Of a DNA stretch of 64,000 nt, positions 1 through 8,885 are shown piece by piece; the first letter of the stretch is position 1; each line of letters starts with the position of its first letter. Under the pieces are notes generated by a model that did no database searches, was not told the DNA's origin, and was given only the letters and a program-made list of their open reading frames with translations. The position numbers and the translations under genes are program-made. The stretch comes from Cudoniella acicularis. Lineage: Eukaryota > Ascomycota > Leotiomycetes > Helotiales > Helotiaceae. The stretch spans positions 33,702-97,701 of the forward strand of contig JAAMPI010000017.1 in assembly GCA_013054445.1 (NCBI GenBank), given 5' to 3'.

Positions 1-1594
1 TGAACGCCATCTCATTGGGAGGCTACCTTCAATCCCTGCTCCAGAGACGACTGAAAAGTTTCGAAATTCCTTTCGTACCCTAGCGACGACGTGAGCACAC
101 AAACAGGAAATTCAAGTAGACTAAAGTTTACCCACCATAATCATTGCATAAAAGTGGCATTGCAACCACGCTCTCGAGACTTCTTGGTCCATTCCCAAAG
201 AATATCCCATTCCCATTCAGTGCGGCATAAATTCCATCCAAGATCGCCGGGAAATCAGGAGCGCCCAGTAAATTCCCAAGCATCAATGTTTGAACGTCGG
301 TATCCGTTGCGTATGGATAGCAGGTTGTAGTATTGACGCATTCTGGGATGAAGAATGGAGTCTGTCGGGCGATAGTCAGGACTTGTTTGTACGCCTACCC
401 ATTATGTAAGTAAATAAGCTTGCTATATCAAGAAATGGTGTGAAGTGACCTTGAGCACGCTACCTTTTCCCTTGCCGTAGAAGGGGCAAGAGGCATTGTT
501 CAAGCAGTAAGCGTCTGCGCGTTGCATGAGTCGATTCGTCGCTTCTATGTCATCTAGTGCTTGCTGGGAGAAAGACTTCAACCCTATCAGCTTATTTCCC
601 AAGAACCAGAGATGATTTTAATTACCCGCCCATGGGGAGCCACAGAATCCAACACGAAACGATCAACCCGCTCCGGAAACGTAGCAGCATACTGCGTAGC
701 TCGGAAGGAACCACTACCATGCGCCTAATTAATTCCATCTTTATAACAACCAAACATTCAGACGAGACTCACTATGAAGCTCCAAGAAAATTGATTTTCT
801 CATATCCAAGGGCTTTTCGGACTTGTTCGTAATCCCGAACCACCTCTTTCGTCCCTACATGCTGGATGATGCCTGGAGGTAAGCTATTATCGATCCAGGA
901 TTGGATTGCTGCAGCTGAAATATTTTTGACTGCGTCGAATTCGCTTTGTGTGGCTGGACTTTCCTGTCAGTAGCTTGCCTAGAGTTTGCGGAGAGTAGAT
1001 GAGACCTACTATGACCCAAATAGTGGAGTGAGTGTGTCCAGGGAGACGTTTAGTTGATTGGAGCTGAAAGTTCCTCGTACGTCAAGTACTATAGAATATG
1101 AGCTTAACAGCTTCATAGCATTTTTGAAGCAAACGCACCAAGCAATTCTAAATCCAGCAGCCCATCAAACGCTTGGGTGACATTCAACGCAACTTCCCAA
1201 GCCACAACAACGCCTGCATCTGTTCCTCCAGGATTACTAACAAACCTGATCAGCTTCCGCCATCACATGTCTCCCTACCTCTAATTAGAGAAACTCACAA
1301 AAACAAAACTCCTTTCGGATTCACAGGTCTGTACATAGCAAGCCCAAGCGTAATCATATTCGTCTCACAGAATGGCTTCGAATAATCCATTGGCACATCG
1401 AGTTGGCCACAATGAAGTGTTGGAGGGAGCATTGTCAGGTCGATTGCGGACGTGTTGAGGGTTCCTGATGTTGTGAGTTCTGGGACGGATTTGGCGCAGT
1501 CTGTCCATCGAATTATGCCTGGGACCACTGTTCGTGCCAGTGACAATGAGGTGAAGAGTGCCAAAATGAGGAGAAGGAACATAGAGAGGTGCAT
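1..1594 (-). CDS. Secreted TAP-like alpha/beta hydrolase (peptidase family), 5' part only
   Basis: The gene starts at 1594 with a hydrophobic signal peptide (M-H-L-S-M-F then Leu/Ile-rich, ending near S-L-A-R). It is followed by the family opening C-G-x-L-x-V-P-M-D-Y-S-K-P. I read exons at about 1594-1299, 1245-1150, 1085-1008, 963-773, 713-626, 590-451, 394-131 and 75 to the edge; several borders are approximate. Joined, they show N-P-G-G-T (oxyanion loop) and the nucleophile elbow G-A-S-Y-G-S followed by F-R-A-T-Q-Y-A, then V-D-R-F-V-L-D-S-V. These are hallmarks of tripeptidyl-aminopeptidase-like secreted hydrolases. The catalytic Asp/His and the TAP C-terminal domain lie beyond the left edge. 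It would act outside the cell on peptides or esters. It is divergent from the regulator at 2114. A cluster role is unproven because repeats separate it from the NRPS. Confidence 0.8.
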
Positions 1595-2113
1595 GTTGAA
1601 CTTCGAAGATAGAATCAGGCGGGATTGGGAAATGGCACATGCACAACTTTGATTGATTCGGAGCTGGTGCTTTGCTTGCTACTTGGGATGCTTAACGACC
1701 TTTATGCTCAAGGGAGTAACGAAAATGGTTCCTAATGGTACCTGCATTGTCAGAAATTGTGTCTCTGCAATACGAATGCACCCGTGAAGTCGTCCCCAAC
1801 GAAATGGGTGGATGCTGCCACAACATTTCAAGCATTACCACTGTGGCACAGAATGTCAATTGGAACGGACTGAGAATGCTGACCCGAGAAGGGTCAGATG
1901 CAGCTTGAAGATCATGACTCTGATTGGTCCACTCGTATTGCAAGGGGTTTGTGGCGCAGGCGAAGGCTAAGATTGGACAGCATGCTGCAATCTAGAAAAG
2001 TCTTTTTGAATTGAGGTAAAATGCTCAAGAATATTTTGAGAATATCCGTTGGGACCAAGAGCAATTGAATAAAAAGCATATAGGCATGGATACGCCATCG
2101 AACCGCAACTCCA
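1595..2113. promoter_or_regulatory. Divergent intergenic region between hydrolase and Zn2Cys6 regulator
   Basis: This 519-bp stretch separates two head-to-head genes and must hold both promoters. Short ORFs on both strands show no family features. An AT-rich stretch (about 2020-2090) precedes the regulator start. I see no clear binding-site repeat. Confidence 0.4.
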
Positions 2114-3907
2114 ATGGTAAGATACCACAGCTCATATAACTATACTTGCCATCGACATGCTAAGGCGTGTTCCGCGGGAGCAGGGCAAAAATCAAATGGA
2201 CCGAGCGACTTTCCCCGTGATCTAATATCAAGCTTCCGAACGGGAACTACCAAGTCTCGAAATGGATGCACCGTATGCAAGTCAGTGCTCCTCCTTAAGT
2301 ATACTAAGATATGCCGGGCCATACTAACCAACCATCCTGACAGAATACGTCGAGTCAAATGTGACGAGACAAAACCGCACTGCATCAGGTGTACATCAAC
2401 AGGACGCAATTGCGAAGGCTATGGCAAAGTGCCGGAACGCAAAAAATCCAAGTCGCCCCCAAAGGTTTCTCTAAGGCATGCGCCTTCACTCCCTAGGACC
2501 TGTCCCCGGATACTGTGCGCTCCTTCCGTGGATGTGCAAGGAAGCGTTTGGGAGCGTCGAAGCTTCCACTATCTCCGTTCCCGCAACATGTCGGATACGC
2601 CAGGAAACTTCGAACCATATTTCTGGGACAATATCAGCCTTCAACTTAGCCATAAGTATCCCACTATTCTGCATGCTTTGATAGCCCTAAGCGCCATTTA
2701 TGAAGAGCATGAACGAAGCGGCTTGGAAATAATAAGTGATACCTCTAGAGTCCAAGTCAGTTATACAGAGTATACACTTCGGCAATATAACAAGGCTGTC
2801 AAGGACTTGGTTGAATATCTTGCTTCCGATGAACCAGATCCGCGGGTAGCTTTGACATCTTGTTTGATATTCGTGTGGATCGAGTTCTTGCAGAACGATC
2901 CCAGTTCAGGATTCCGACATCTGAATTGTGGGCTGAAGATCTTGCGAAATCTCCAACTTTCCTCGCCTGGAGAGAAAGCCCGAACTCATGAGAGAGATTC
3001 GGAGGGTATTCTCGGATCACTCAATCGATCATTCACTCGCCTTCGCATCCAAGCTGCTATCCATGGTAGTCAAGAAGCAGACTTCACCACCTCAAGTACC
3101 CGAGAATTGGAGATTCTTGAACCGATTCCTGCTTCGTTTGCCAACATCTTCGAATCTCGAAACGTTCTTGACAAGGAACTTAACGCAATCTTCGGTTATA
3201 TCCGCGGACTTCGAGAGATAGGATACTACTCATCTGTAGACATGCTCATTTTTGCTGACATCCAAAGAGGACATCTGGAGAGACTGCAGCAATGGCAAAC
3301 TGCGAACAAGGCTTTGGTTGCTGCTCTCAACTCAAGGAGGGACCAGAGCCAGAATTCTAGAATTCTGTACCTTCAATTGTACTACACGCTCGTAGGTATT
3401 ATCTGGAGAACAATGTTCGCAGGATCGGAAATAGCATTCGATGCCTACACCGCTGATTTCGAGACCATGCTCACAATAGTTTCAAGCTTGATCAACAACT
3501 CGAGATCAAGCATGCCGCCAATTCTGTCCCTCGATATGGGCATACTCATTCCACTTTTCTTCCTTTGTGTGAAGTGTCGTGTACTATGGATTCGAAATCG
3601 GGCCATAGCGCTGCTAAAGCACGCGCCGGAGCGAGAGGGGATATGGCACCGTGATAGTATCGTCGGGTATTGTGAGTGGAAGATTATGACTGAGGAACAG
3701 TGGCGTGGAGAGATATCGGAGGATCACCCTTTGCCGGAGTTTGCGAGGATTTACGGAGAGCATATCATTGAGAAGGGCGAATCCTCCGATAAGGAACGTC
3801 CTTTGCAGATGAGGTTCAGGAGAGGACCAGCCGGGCTCGATATAGAGGATACAATTGAGATGCCAGGTAGTTTAGAGATGATAAGACATATAGGGAATAT
3901 ACTTTAG
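2114..3907 (+). CDS. Zn2Cys6 transcription factor with fungal trans-2 type domain
   Basis: A fungal zinc-cluster regulator. An in-frame 63-nt intron at 2281-2343 (donor GTCAGT, branch TACTAAC, acceptor GACAG) splits the zinc cluster. Removing it joins G-C-T-V-C-K to I-R-R-V-K-C-D-E-T-K-P-H-C-I-R-C, giving the canonical C-x2-C-x6-C-x(n)-C-x2-C-x6-C binuclear cluster. A basic proline/lysine-rich linker follows. The remaining ~480 residues resemble the fungal-specific transcription factor domain PF11951 (for example the F-E-P-Y-F-W-D and H-A-L-I-A-L-S-A stretch). About 50 residues precede the first Cys, so the true start could be downstream. It could regulate the NRPS cluster, but 5 kb of repeats lie between it and the P450, so this is inference. 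Spliced length is about 576 aa. Confidence 0.88.
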   Translation: MVRYHSSYNYTCHRHAKACSAGAGQKSNGPSDFPRDLISSFRTGTTKSRNGCTVCKSVLLLKYTKICRAILTNHPDRIRRVKCDETKPHCIRCTSTGRNCEGYGKVPERKKSKSPPKVSLRHAPSLPRTCPRILCAPSVDVQGSVWERRSFHYLRSRNMSDTPGNFEPYFWDNISLQLSHKYPTILHALIALSAIYEEHERSGLEIISDTSRVQVSYTEYTLRQYNKAVKDLVEYLASDEPDPRVALTSCLIFVWIEFLQNDPSSGFRHLNCGLKILRNLQLSSPGEKARTHERDSEGILGSLNRSFTRLRIQAAIHGSQEADFTTSSTRELEILEPIPASFANIFESRNVLDKELNAIFGYIRGLREIGYYSSVDMLIFADIQRGHLERLQQWQTANKALVAALNSRRDQSQNSRILYLQLYYTLVGIIWRTMFAGSEIAFDAYTADFETMLTIVSSLINNSRSSMPPILSLDMGILIPLFFLCVKCRVLWIRNRAIALLKHAPEREGIWHRDSIVGYCEWKIMTEEQWRGEISEDHPLPEFARIYGEHIIEKGESSDKERPLQMRFRRGPAGLDIEDTIEMPGSLEMIRHIGNIL

Positions 3908-4610
3908 TAGATATTTAGGTCTTTATCTCAAGCTTACTTAAGAAAAAATATTCGAAGGGCGAGACTCAACACCTGTACACAGTGTCCTCTACGAACCTCC
4001 AGTACTCTCTTGAGTATCTGCAGAGCCAAGTATGAGTCGAATTCGAGATAGAGTCATGGTGTGGGGTGCGCTCCTGGGGTGCGGTGTCGTACTCGTGCGA
4101 CAGCGACGACGAGGATAAAATACACGAAACAGAGGCCCTTCTACTTGAATCAAAGACCGAATCCTTTCGCATAAGGGTAAACAACCTGCCTTATTAGCCA
4201 GCTACTACGTAGCTGCATAGGCACCCTCTGGGGCGTCCGAAGCAGAATTTTCACCTGTCCCACTTTTCGCAGAGCCTCATTTACGTCGACCCGCCTACCT
4301 ACGACCTCTATATCTACCTGCCTTTAGTTTCCACGCCCTTCCGCCGAGAGTCCGTAACCTCCGGGCACCTAGCACGAGCCTTGACCAGTAACGACTGTTA
4401 AGCAGACGACGAGAGCTGATCTTGGGGAAGGAAAAGCAGGGCTATAATAGAGGAGTCATTTATAAGGGAGGGAGGGAGTATAGGAAAGGGGGGAGAGGGG
4501 GGCGGAGGCTATTTAAGGGCTCTTAGAGAGTAGAAGAGGGGGAAATACAGGCTACTATACCTTGGTTTTTATACTAGTAGACCTCTTTCCTTTGTTATCT
4601 TTAGGGCCCA
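3908..4610. other. Intergenic, transition into repeat block
   Basis: There is no supportable gene. From about 4430 to 4560 the plus strand is strikingly purine-rich with runs of G. A 72-aa minus-strand ORF (3966-4184) has no recognisable features. The compositional change marks the left border of the repeat block. Confidence 0.4.
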
Positions 4611-4851
4611 TGTCACGACCCGGGGTCATGTGATGATTCACGTGACCAGTTCAGCAGTTCAGCAGTTCAGCGTCTATGGCCTGAACTAGGGAATCATTGA
4701 ACTGCAACCACCACAACCTATATAGCCATATAGTTCTCCTATGTTAGAGCGTATGCTCAACTCATATTCTAATATCATCACTTGATTAGGATAACGCTCT
4801 ACCAGTACCTGCTTGACGCTTCTAAGGCTAAGTAAACCTAACACTGTCACA
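4611..4851 (+). repeat. LTR-like repeat, family D copy 1
   Basis: It begins TGTCACGACCCG. It shares long stretches with the copy at 10590 (CATGTGAT, then CCTATATAGC-ATATAGTT, then a GCTTAACT/GCTCAACT region) and, in inverse orientation, with the copy ending at 5555. The 3' limit is uncertain: a TGTCACA at 4845-4851 is one candidate. I see no target duplication. Confidence 0.55.
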
Positions 4852-5289
4852 GATCAGGTCTGGCTAAGGCAGGGCAAAGGTGGCTCAGTGGACGACTATA
4901 TTATCGACGAAGAATTCTAGACTAAGGAGAGAAGGAGAGTCGAGTGCGACAGCTTAGATATAGGGTATAGCTGACTCAGCAGAGCTAAGCAAGGCCACGT
5001 GGCCACGTAGCACGTTGCGGCTCAGGCACCCTAAACCAGGGCCGTAACAAACTTCCCCCGTACGTTGAATTAATCTATACGCGATAGCGAAGCGCTCTAA
5101 AAGCATATAGCAAGAGATCGCAGATAATAAAGCCGTAAACTATAGGGGTACGTCTCGAGTTCGACTTTATCACTTGACATTTTCTTCTTCTCTAAGAGAG
5201 ATAGATCAAAAAGATATCGAGGAGCTGAAACGAAGTCTAAAGAGAGGTTGCTATAAAGAGAAATGTCTAATTCCTGCTATTAGACGAGA

Positions 5290-5555
5290 TAATCTCGACA
5301 TTACTATAACGTTCTGTTATCACGTAAGATCCCTATGTCACGTGAAGGGGTTTACTTAGTCTTGGAAGCGTTAAGTAGTCTTATAGAAGATTATCTTATT
5401 ACTAAGAGTATAAGTTAAGCACGAAGCTTTAGCATAGAAAAATTATATAGCTATATAGATAGTGATAACAGATCAGGTGATCGTGTGATCGGAGTCCTGA
5501 CTCTCGAGCAGCCGATCTCACGATCATATCATATGACTTATCACGGGTCGTGACA
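5290..5555 (-). repeat. LTR-like repeat, family D copy 2 (inverted)
   Basis: The rightmost bases GGGTCGTGACA (5545-5555) are the reverse complement of the family D start. Read on the minus strand, the copy has the same ATATAGCTATATA, GCTTAACTTA and CTAAGTAAACC blocks as the other copies. Together with the copy at 4611 it looks like a terminal inverted repeat, but the similarity extends hundreds of bases inward, so two inverted copies explain it better. A 61-codon ORF (5174-5359, plus) overlaps it and is probably not a gene. Confidence 0.5.
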
Positions 5556-5590
5556 ATTACCCCTATACGCTATCCCTACGTATTACCCCG

Positions 5591-5749
5591 CAGTAACCTA
5601 AAAGGGAGGGAGTTTAAATAGACATTGATTTGACTAAAGAAGAGAAGAACTAGCTAGCTGAGAACACGTCTTTTATCCTCCTTCGCATAGGTCACGTGTC
5701 TGTGAACCACGTGACTACCTAGCGAGTGACTGACTTCCCTAATATAACA
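5591..5749 (-). repeat. Short dispersed repeat, family E copy 1
   Basis: About 155 bp, starting CCTAAAAGGGAGGG on the plus strand and ending near CTTCCCTAATATAACA. Two further copies are at 12434-12595 (same orientation) and 11518-11686 (opposite). It contains two CACGTG-type palindromes. No clean target duplication was found. Confidence 0.6.
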
Positions 5750-5880
5750 CTCTATCAGAACCGGGCGGCTGGTTCTAATACTTCGTTAGAACCTATCACG
5801 GGACAACGCGTTTTAATATTATATCTCGGTTAAAACTCTTTAAAAGCGCGAGGGATCTAGAATCCTTCTTGATTCGTCGC

Positions 5881-6073
5881 TGTCACAGACCTGGTTTGAC
5901 GCGTCCCCCTTGTCACGTGTACTAGTCCGTGCTAGACTCACCTCCTGTATATAAGGCCCCTCCGGGGCCACCCCTCTTCTTCTCTCCTTAGCTTAGTTTC
6001 TTCGTAATATAGCACCTTATAAATACGTCCCTACGTGACGTCAGGGCCCTCGTGCCTTTATAGAGCTATAACA
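5881..6073 (+). repeat. Short TG..CA element, family C copy 1
   Basis: 193 bp from TGTCACAGACCTGG to GAGCTATAACA. It shares its first ~14 bases with the families at 6416 and 7293. A RIP-altered reverse copy is at 12129-12362. GATTCGTC occurs on both sides (5871-5878 and 6074-6081), but two bases separate the left copy from the TGT, so the duplication is imperfect. Confidence 0.55.
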
Positions 6074-6159
6074 GATTCGTCAAGGGGGATCCTCGAGTAT
6101 AAGCTATAACCCACGTGATCTTACCCCGCTCTCGATCAGTATAAGAAATTATTAGACTA

Positions 6160-6270
6160 GATTAATAGCTATTAATCTAATCTAATTAACGGTTTAAGGC
6201 GTTAATTAAAATCTAATTAAAAATAACTAATTAAATTAGATTAATAATAGCTATTAATCTAACCTAATTG
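6160..6270. repeat. AT-rich palindromic repeat, one-unit relative of the 21-bp array
   Basis: It contains GGTTTAAGGCGTTAATTAAA followed by one ATTAAATTAGATTAATA unit, flanked by inverted ATTAGATTAATAGCTATTAA sequence. The same block recurs at 7914-8060, where the unit is expanded five-fold. Confidence 0.6.
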
Positions 6271-6415
6271 TTCGCTGCTAGCCTGTATAGGGTAAGCCAG
6301 TCGCTGTGATGTAGTTCGCTTACCTGCTAGGTGGCGCCCGTTACGTGGCTTAGATAGTCGTCGGATGTCCGGAATAATGTCGATAGTAAACCTCCGACAT
6401 TCAGGATCATGGTTC

Positions 6416-6557
6416 TGTGACAGCGCTGACAGTGAAGTAGTTCTATTACTTAGAATACTAAGGTGAAGAGCTCAGACGAGGTCTGAAACGAGGTTATATA
6501 CACGATATGAGGTCACGTGATCGGTCCCGACCAGACCTCCGAACCAGGTCTGTGACA
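6416..6557 (-). repeat. 142-bp TG..CA element with 5-bp target duplication GGTTC (family B)
   Basis: Bounded by TGTGACA (6416-6422) and TGTGACA (6551-6557). It is flanked by GGTTC at 6411-6415 and 6558-6562, an exact 5-bp duplication. Read on the minus strand it begins TGTCACAGACCTGG. A diverged copy is at 11136-11276. Size, TG..CA ends and 5-bp duplication fit a solo LTR of a short (TRIM-like) retroelement. Confidence 0.8.
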
Positions 6558-6590
6558 GGTTCTAGGGCACTTGATACGTGGCACAGGATG

Positions 6591-6767
6591 TGTTATAGAG
6601 CACTCAGGAGGAGCCTAACTAAACAGTGCTCTATTCCTTAGAATAATCGACGAAGAAGAGAAGAAGGGGAAGGGAGAAGCTGCTACGTATTTAACCTCTG
6701 CCCGAAACCTCGCTTAGGCCTAGCGCCGTCACGTGTAGGATAGGTCACGTGAACTAACTCCGTGACA
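6591..6767 (+). repeat. 177-bp TG..CA element with 5-bp target duplication (family A relative)
   Basis: It runs from TGTTATAG to CCGTGACA and is flanked by GGATG (6586-6590) and GGATA (6768-6772), a duplication with one G/A difference. The middle shares TTAGAAT-ATCGACGAAGAAGAG with the 176-bp elements at 7293, 7622 and 10915, but the rest has diverged. Confidence 0.7.
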
Positions 6768-7292
6768 GGATACCAGATAATGCTATTGATTTCTATTATC
6801 ATTAGGCCTTAGCACCGGACCCCTATCGGTAGCAGATAGCTAATAAAAAGGGGGCTTCTCTAGACTCCTCGGGGCTAGAGATTAGTTCTATACTAAATCT
6901 TTTTCTTCTGACACGTGACTTCTTTACCTACTAACGCCTCCTTATTATAGTCGTGATACCTACCTTGTTTCTAATTCTACTTTGTTCGTAGGAAGGTCAC
7001 GGGACCTTACTAGTCCTGATTAGGTTAGTCTAATTTACTACCTACTAAGCCTAATAGGTACTATATAAAAGGCTATAATTACTAGGGTTATTATAAAGAT
7101 TATTTAAGAATATAATGTTTTCTTAGGTATATTTAGTTTTTAAAAGGTTCTTTATTATTCCTGTTTAGTATTAGCTTCTATATAAGAATAGTATATAAGA
7201 CGGCCTGATATTAAGCCGATATACTAATATATTATGTTATTATAGAGTGATAGTTACTAGATAATAAAGAGATTAACCTTAAGATTTATTTC
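6768..7292. other. AT-rich decayed sequence, no gene
   Basis: Repeat-block DNA between two mapped elements. It has many TA dinucleotides, stops in all frames and no recognisable protein trace. Probably old transposon sequence degraded by RIP. Confidence 0.4.
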
Positions 7293-7468
7293 TGTTATAG
7301 CGTACGCAAGCAGTATAAATCAAGTAGTACTCTCTGTTCTTAGAATTATCGACGAAGAGAAGAAGAAGCTAGATATAGGAAGGACAGCTGTCTTAAGGGA
7401 GCGCAGCTCCTGGACTAGTCCTAGAACAGACTAGCTCGGAACACGTGACTCGTACCAGATCTGTTACA
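7293..7468 (+). repeat. 176-bp TG..CA element with exact 5-bp duplication ATTTC (family A)
   Basis: It starts TGTTATAGCGTACG and ends CAGATCTGTTACA. ATTTC is immediately left (7288-7292) and right (7469-7473). It is nearly identical to 7622-7798 and 10915-11091 except for C-to-T and G-to-A changes such as TGTCACA to TGTTACA. Confidence 0.85.
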
Positions 7469-7621
7469 ATTTCTTGATTTTAAAATCATGATTAATAAAT
7501 AAATAAGATAATCAGGATTTAATAAGGTAATAACAGGGTGTCTATCAGATCACTAAAAGTTAATTTCAAATTACTAGAACCTCTTAGAAGTTTATTCTTG
7601 TCTATATAATAAAGGAGAGAA

Positions 7622-7798
7622 TGTTATAGCGTACGTAAGCAGTATAAATCAAGTAGTACTCTCTGTTTCTTAGAATTATCGACGAAGAAGAGAAGAAGCT
7701 AGATATAGGAAGGACTGTCGTCTTAAGGGAGCGCAGCTCCTGGACTAGTCCCAGAACAGACTAGCTCGGAACACGTGACTCGCACCAGATCTGTCACA
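7622..7798 (+). repeat. 177-bp TG..CA element with 5-bp duplication GAGAA/GAGAG (family A)
   Basis: The second family A copy, same orientation as 7293-7468. Flanks are GAGAA (7617-7621) and GAGAG (7799-7803), differing at one G/A position as expected after RIP. Confidence 0.82.
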
Positions 7799-7950
7799 GA
7801 GAGTAGCTCTCCTAAAAGTCTTTTATCTATTAAGCTTTTAATAATATATCTTTATATAGTATCGAAATCGACAGTTAATATATATAAGCACTTTTATACC
7901 TCCTAATACTAATCAACGATTTAAGGCGTTAATCAAAATCTAATTAAGAA

Positions 7951-8055
7951 TAACTGATTAAATTAGATTAATAACTGATTAAATTAGATTAATAACTGAT
8001 TAAATTAGATTAATAGCTGATTAAATTAGATTAATAACTAATTAAATTAGATTAG
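7951..8055. repeat. 21-bp tandem repeat, five units
   Basis: Units of TAACTGATTAAATTAGATTAA lie at 7951, 7972, 7993, 8014 and 8035. The fourth and fifth carry single transitions. The block upstream (7914-7950) matches 6185-6220, where only one unit is present. Confidence 0.9.
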
Positions 8056-8885
8056 TAATTAATTAATATAATCACGTGAATAAATAATAGAACGTATATA
8101 TACCAAGCTATATATTTAAGCTTATAAGTAGTCTTATATTATAAAAAATAAATTATAATTATAATTAAAACACTAAGAAGAATATATATTATTAAGCTAG
8201 CTTTTATACCTCTCTTCTATACTCTTACCCTCTAACCTTCTCTCTAACTCTCTCTTATTCTCTTTTATAGCCTAAGGCTACAAGCCTAGCCCCTCCCCTC
8301 TCTAGTTACCCCTACTATAGTCCTACCTTACCTATTTCTACCTAAATAAAAGTACTAGAAAGAGCGCCTATAGAATAAAAGAGAGAGTTTATATAACACT
8401 TATATTTCTTATAAATATTAAGAAAGTCTTACTGACTAAGCAATCAATCAAATTAACCGATTATTAATTGATTAATTAATCTAATTTAATCAAGCTATAT
8501 TAGAAACTACTAATTATATTCTAATCAAGATTATTTGATTAATTCTTCTCTATACTGCTCTCGGTAGTCGTATAACGACGTAATCGAGATCAAGACACGT
8601 ACAACTACCTAATCTGTAACAGACTTATGCTATATGACATATTATTTATATTGGCTCACGTGGATAATTTTATACAGGTAGTTTCTGTAGAGAAACCAGT
8701 TTTTAATGAAGGGGGAGGAGACTAGCGTTTTGTTGTAATTAACCTGCTGTATAGTGTTCTGTCTAAGCATCACTAAATTATATAAGTGATCAGTTAAGGC
8801 ACTTATCCCTCTTCTATTTCCTACCTCTAATAATTTCCTGAGGAATTTAATATACCTTATTCAAGACTATCAATTTCAATCAGAA
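8056..8885. other. AT-rich region and presumed P450 promoter
   Basis: Pyrimidine-rich tracts (about 8205-8340) and further AATTAATC-type sequence related to the tandem block (8440-8530) come first. The last ~200 bp before the P450 start lack the repeats and probably hold its promoter. No coding potential seen. Confidence 0.35.

Noticed and set aside
2281..2343. Reading the regulator as one uninterrupted exon
   Set aside because: The 21 extra residues would split the zinc cluster between Cys pairs; the segment has perfect splice and branch signals.
2114..3907. Assigning the Zn2Cys6 factor as the cluster-specific regulator
   Set aside because: Only distance supports it, and about 5 kb of repeats intervene; left as a possibility only.
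3966..4184. Small ORF on the minus strand downstream of the regulator
   Set aside because: Low-complexity composition, no homology features, and position at the border of the repeat block.
5174..5359. Plus-strand 61-codon ORF in the repeat block
   Set aside because: It overlaps an LTR-like copy and has no recognisable domain; it is most likely chance or transposon remnant.
7951..8055. CRISPR-like regularly spaced repeat
   Set aside because: Units are directly adjacent without unique spacers and the context is fungal; it is a tandem minisatellite.
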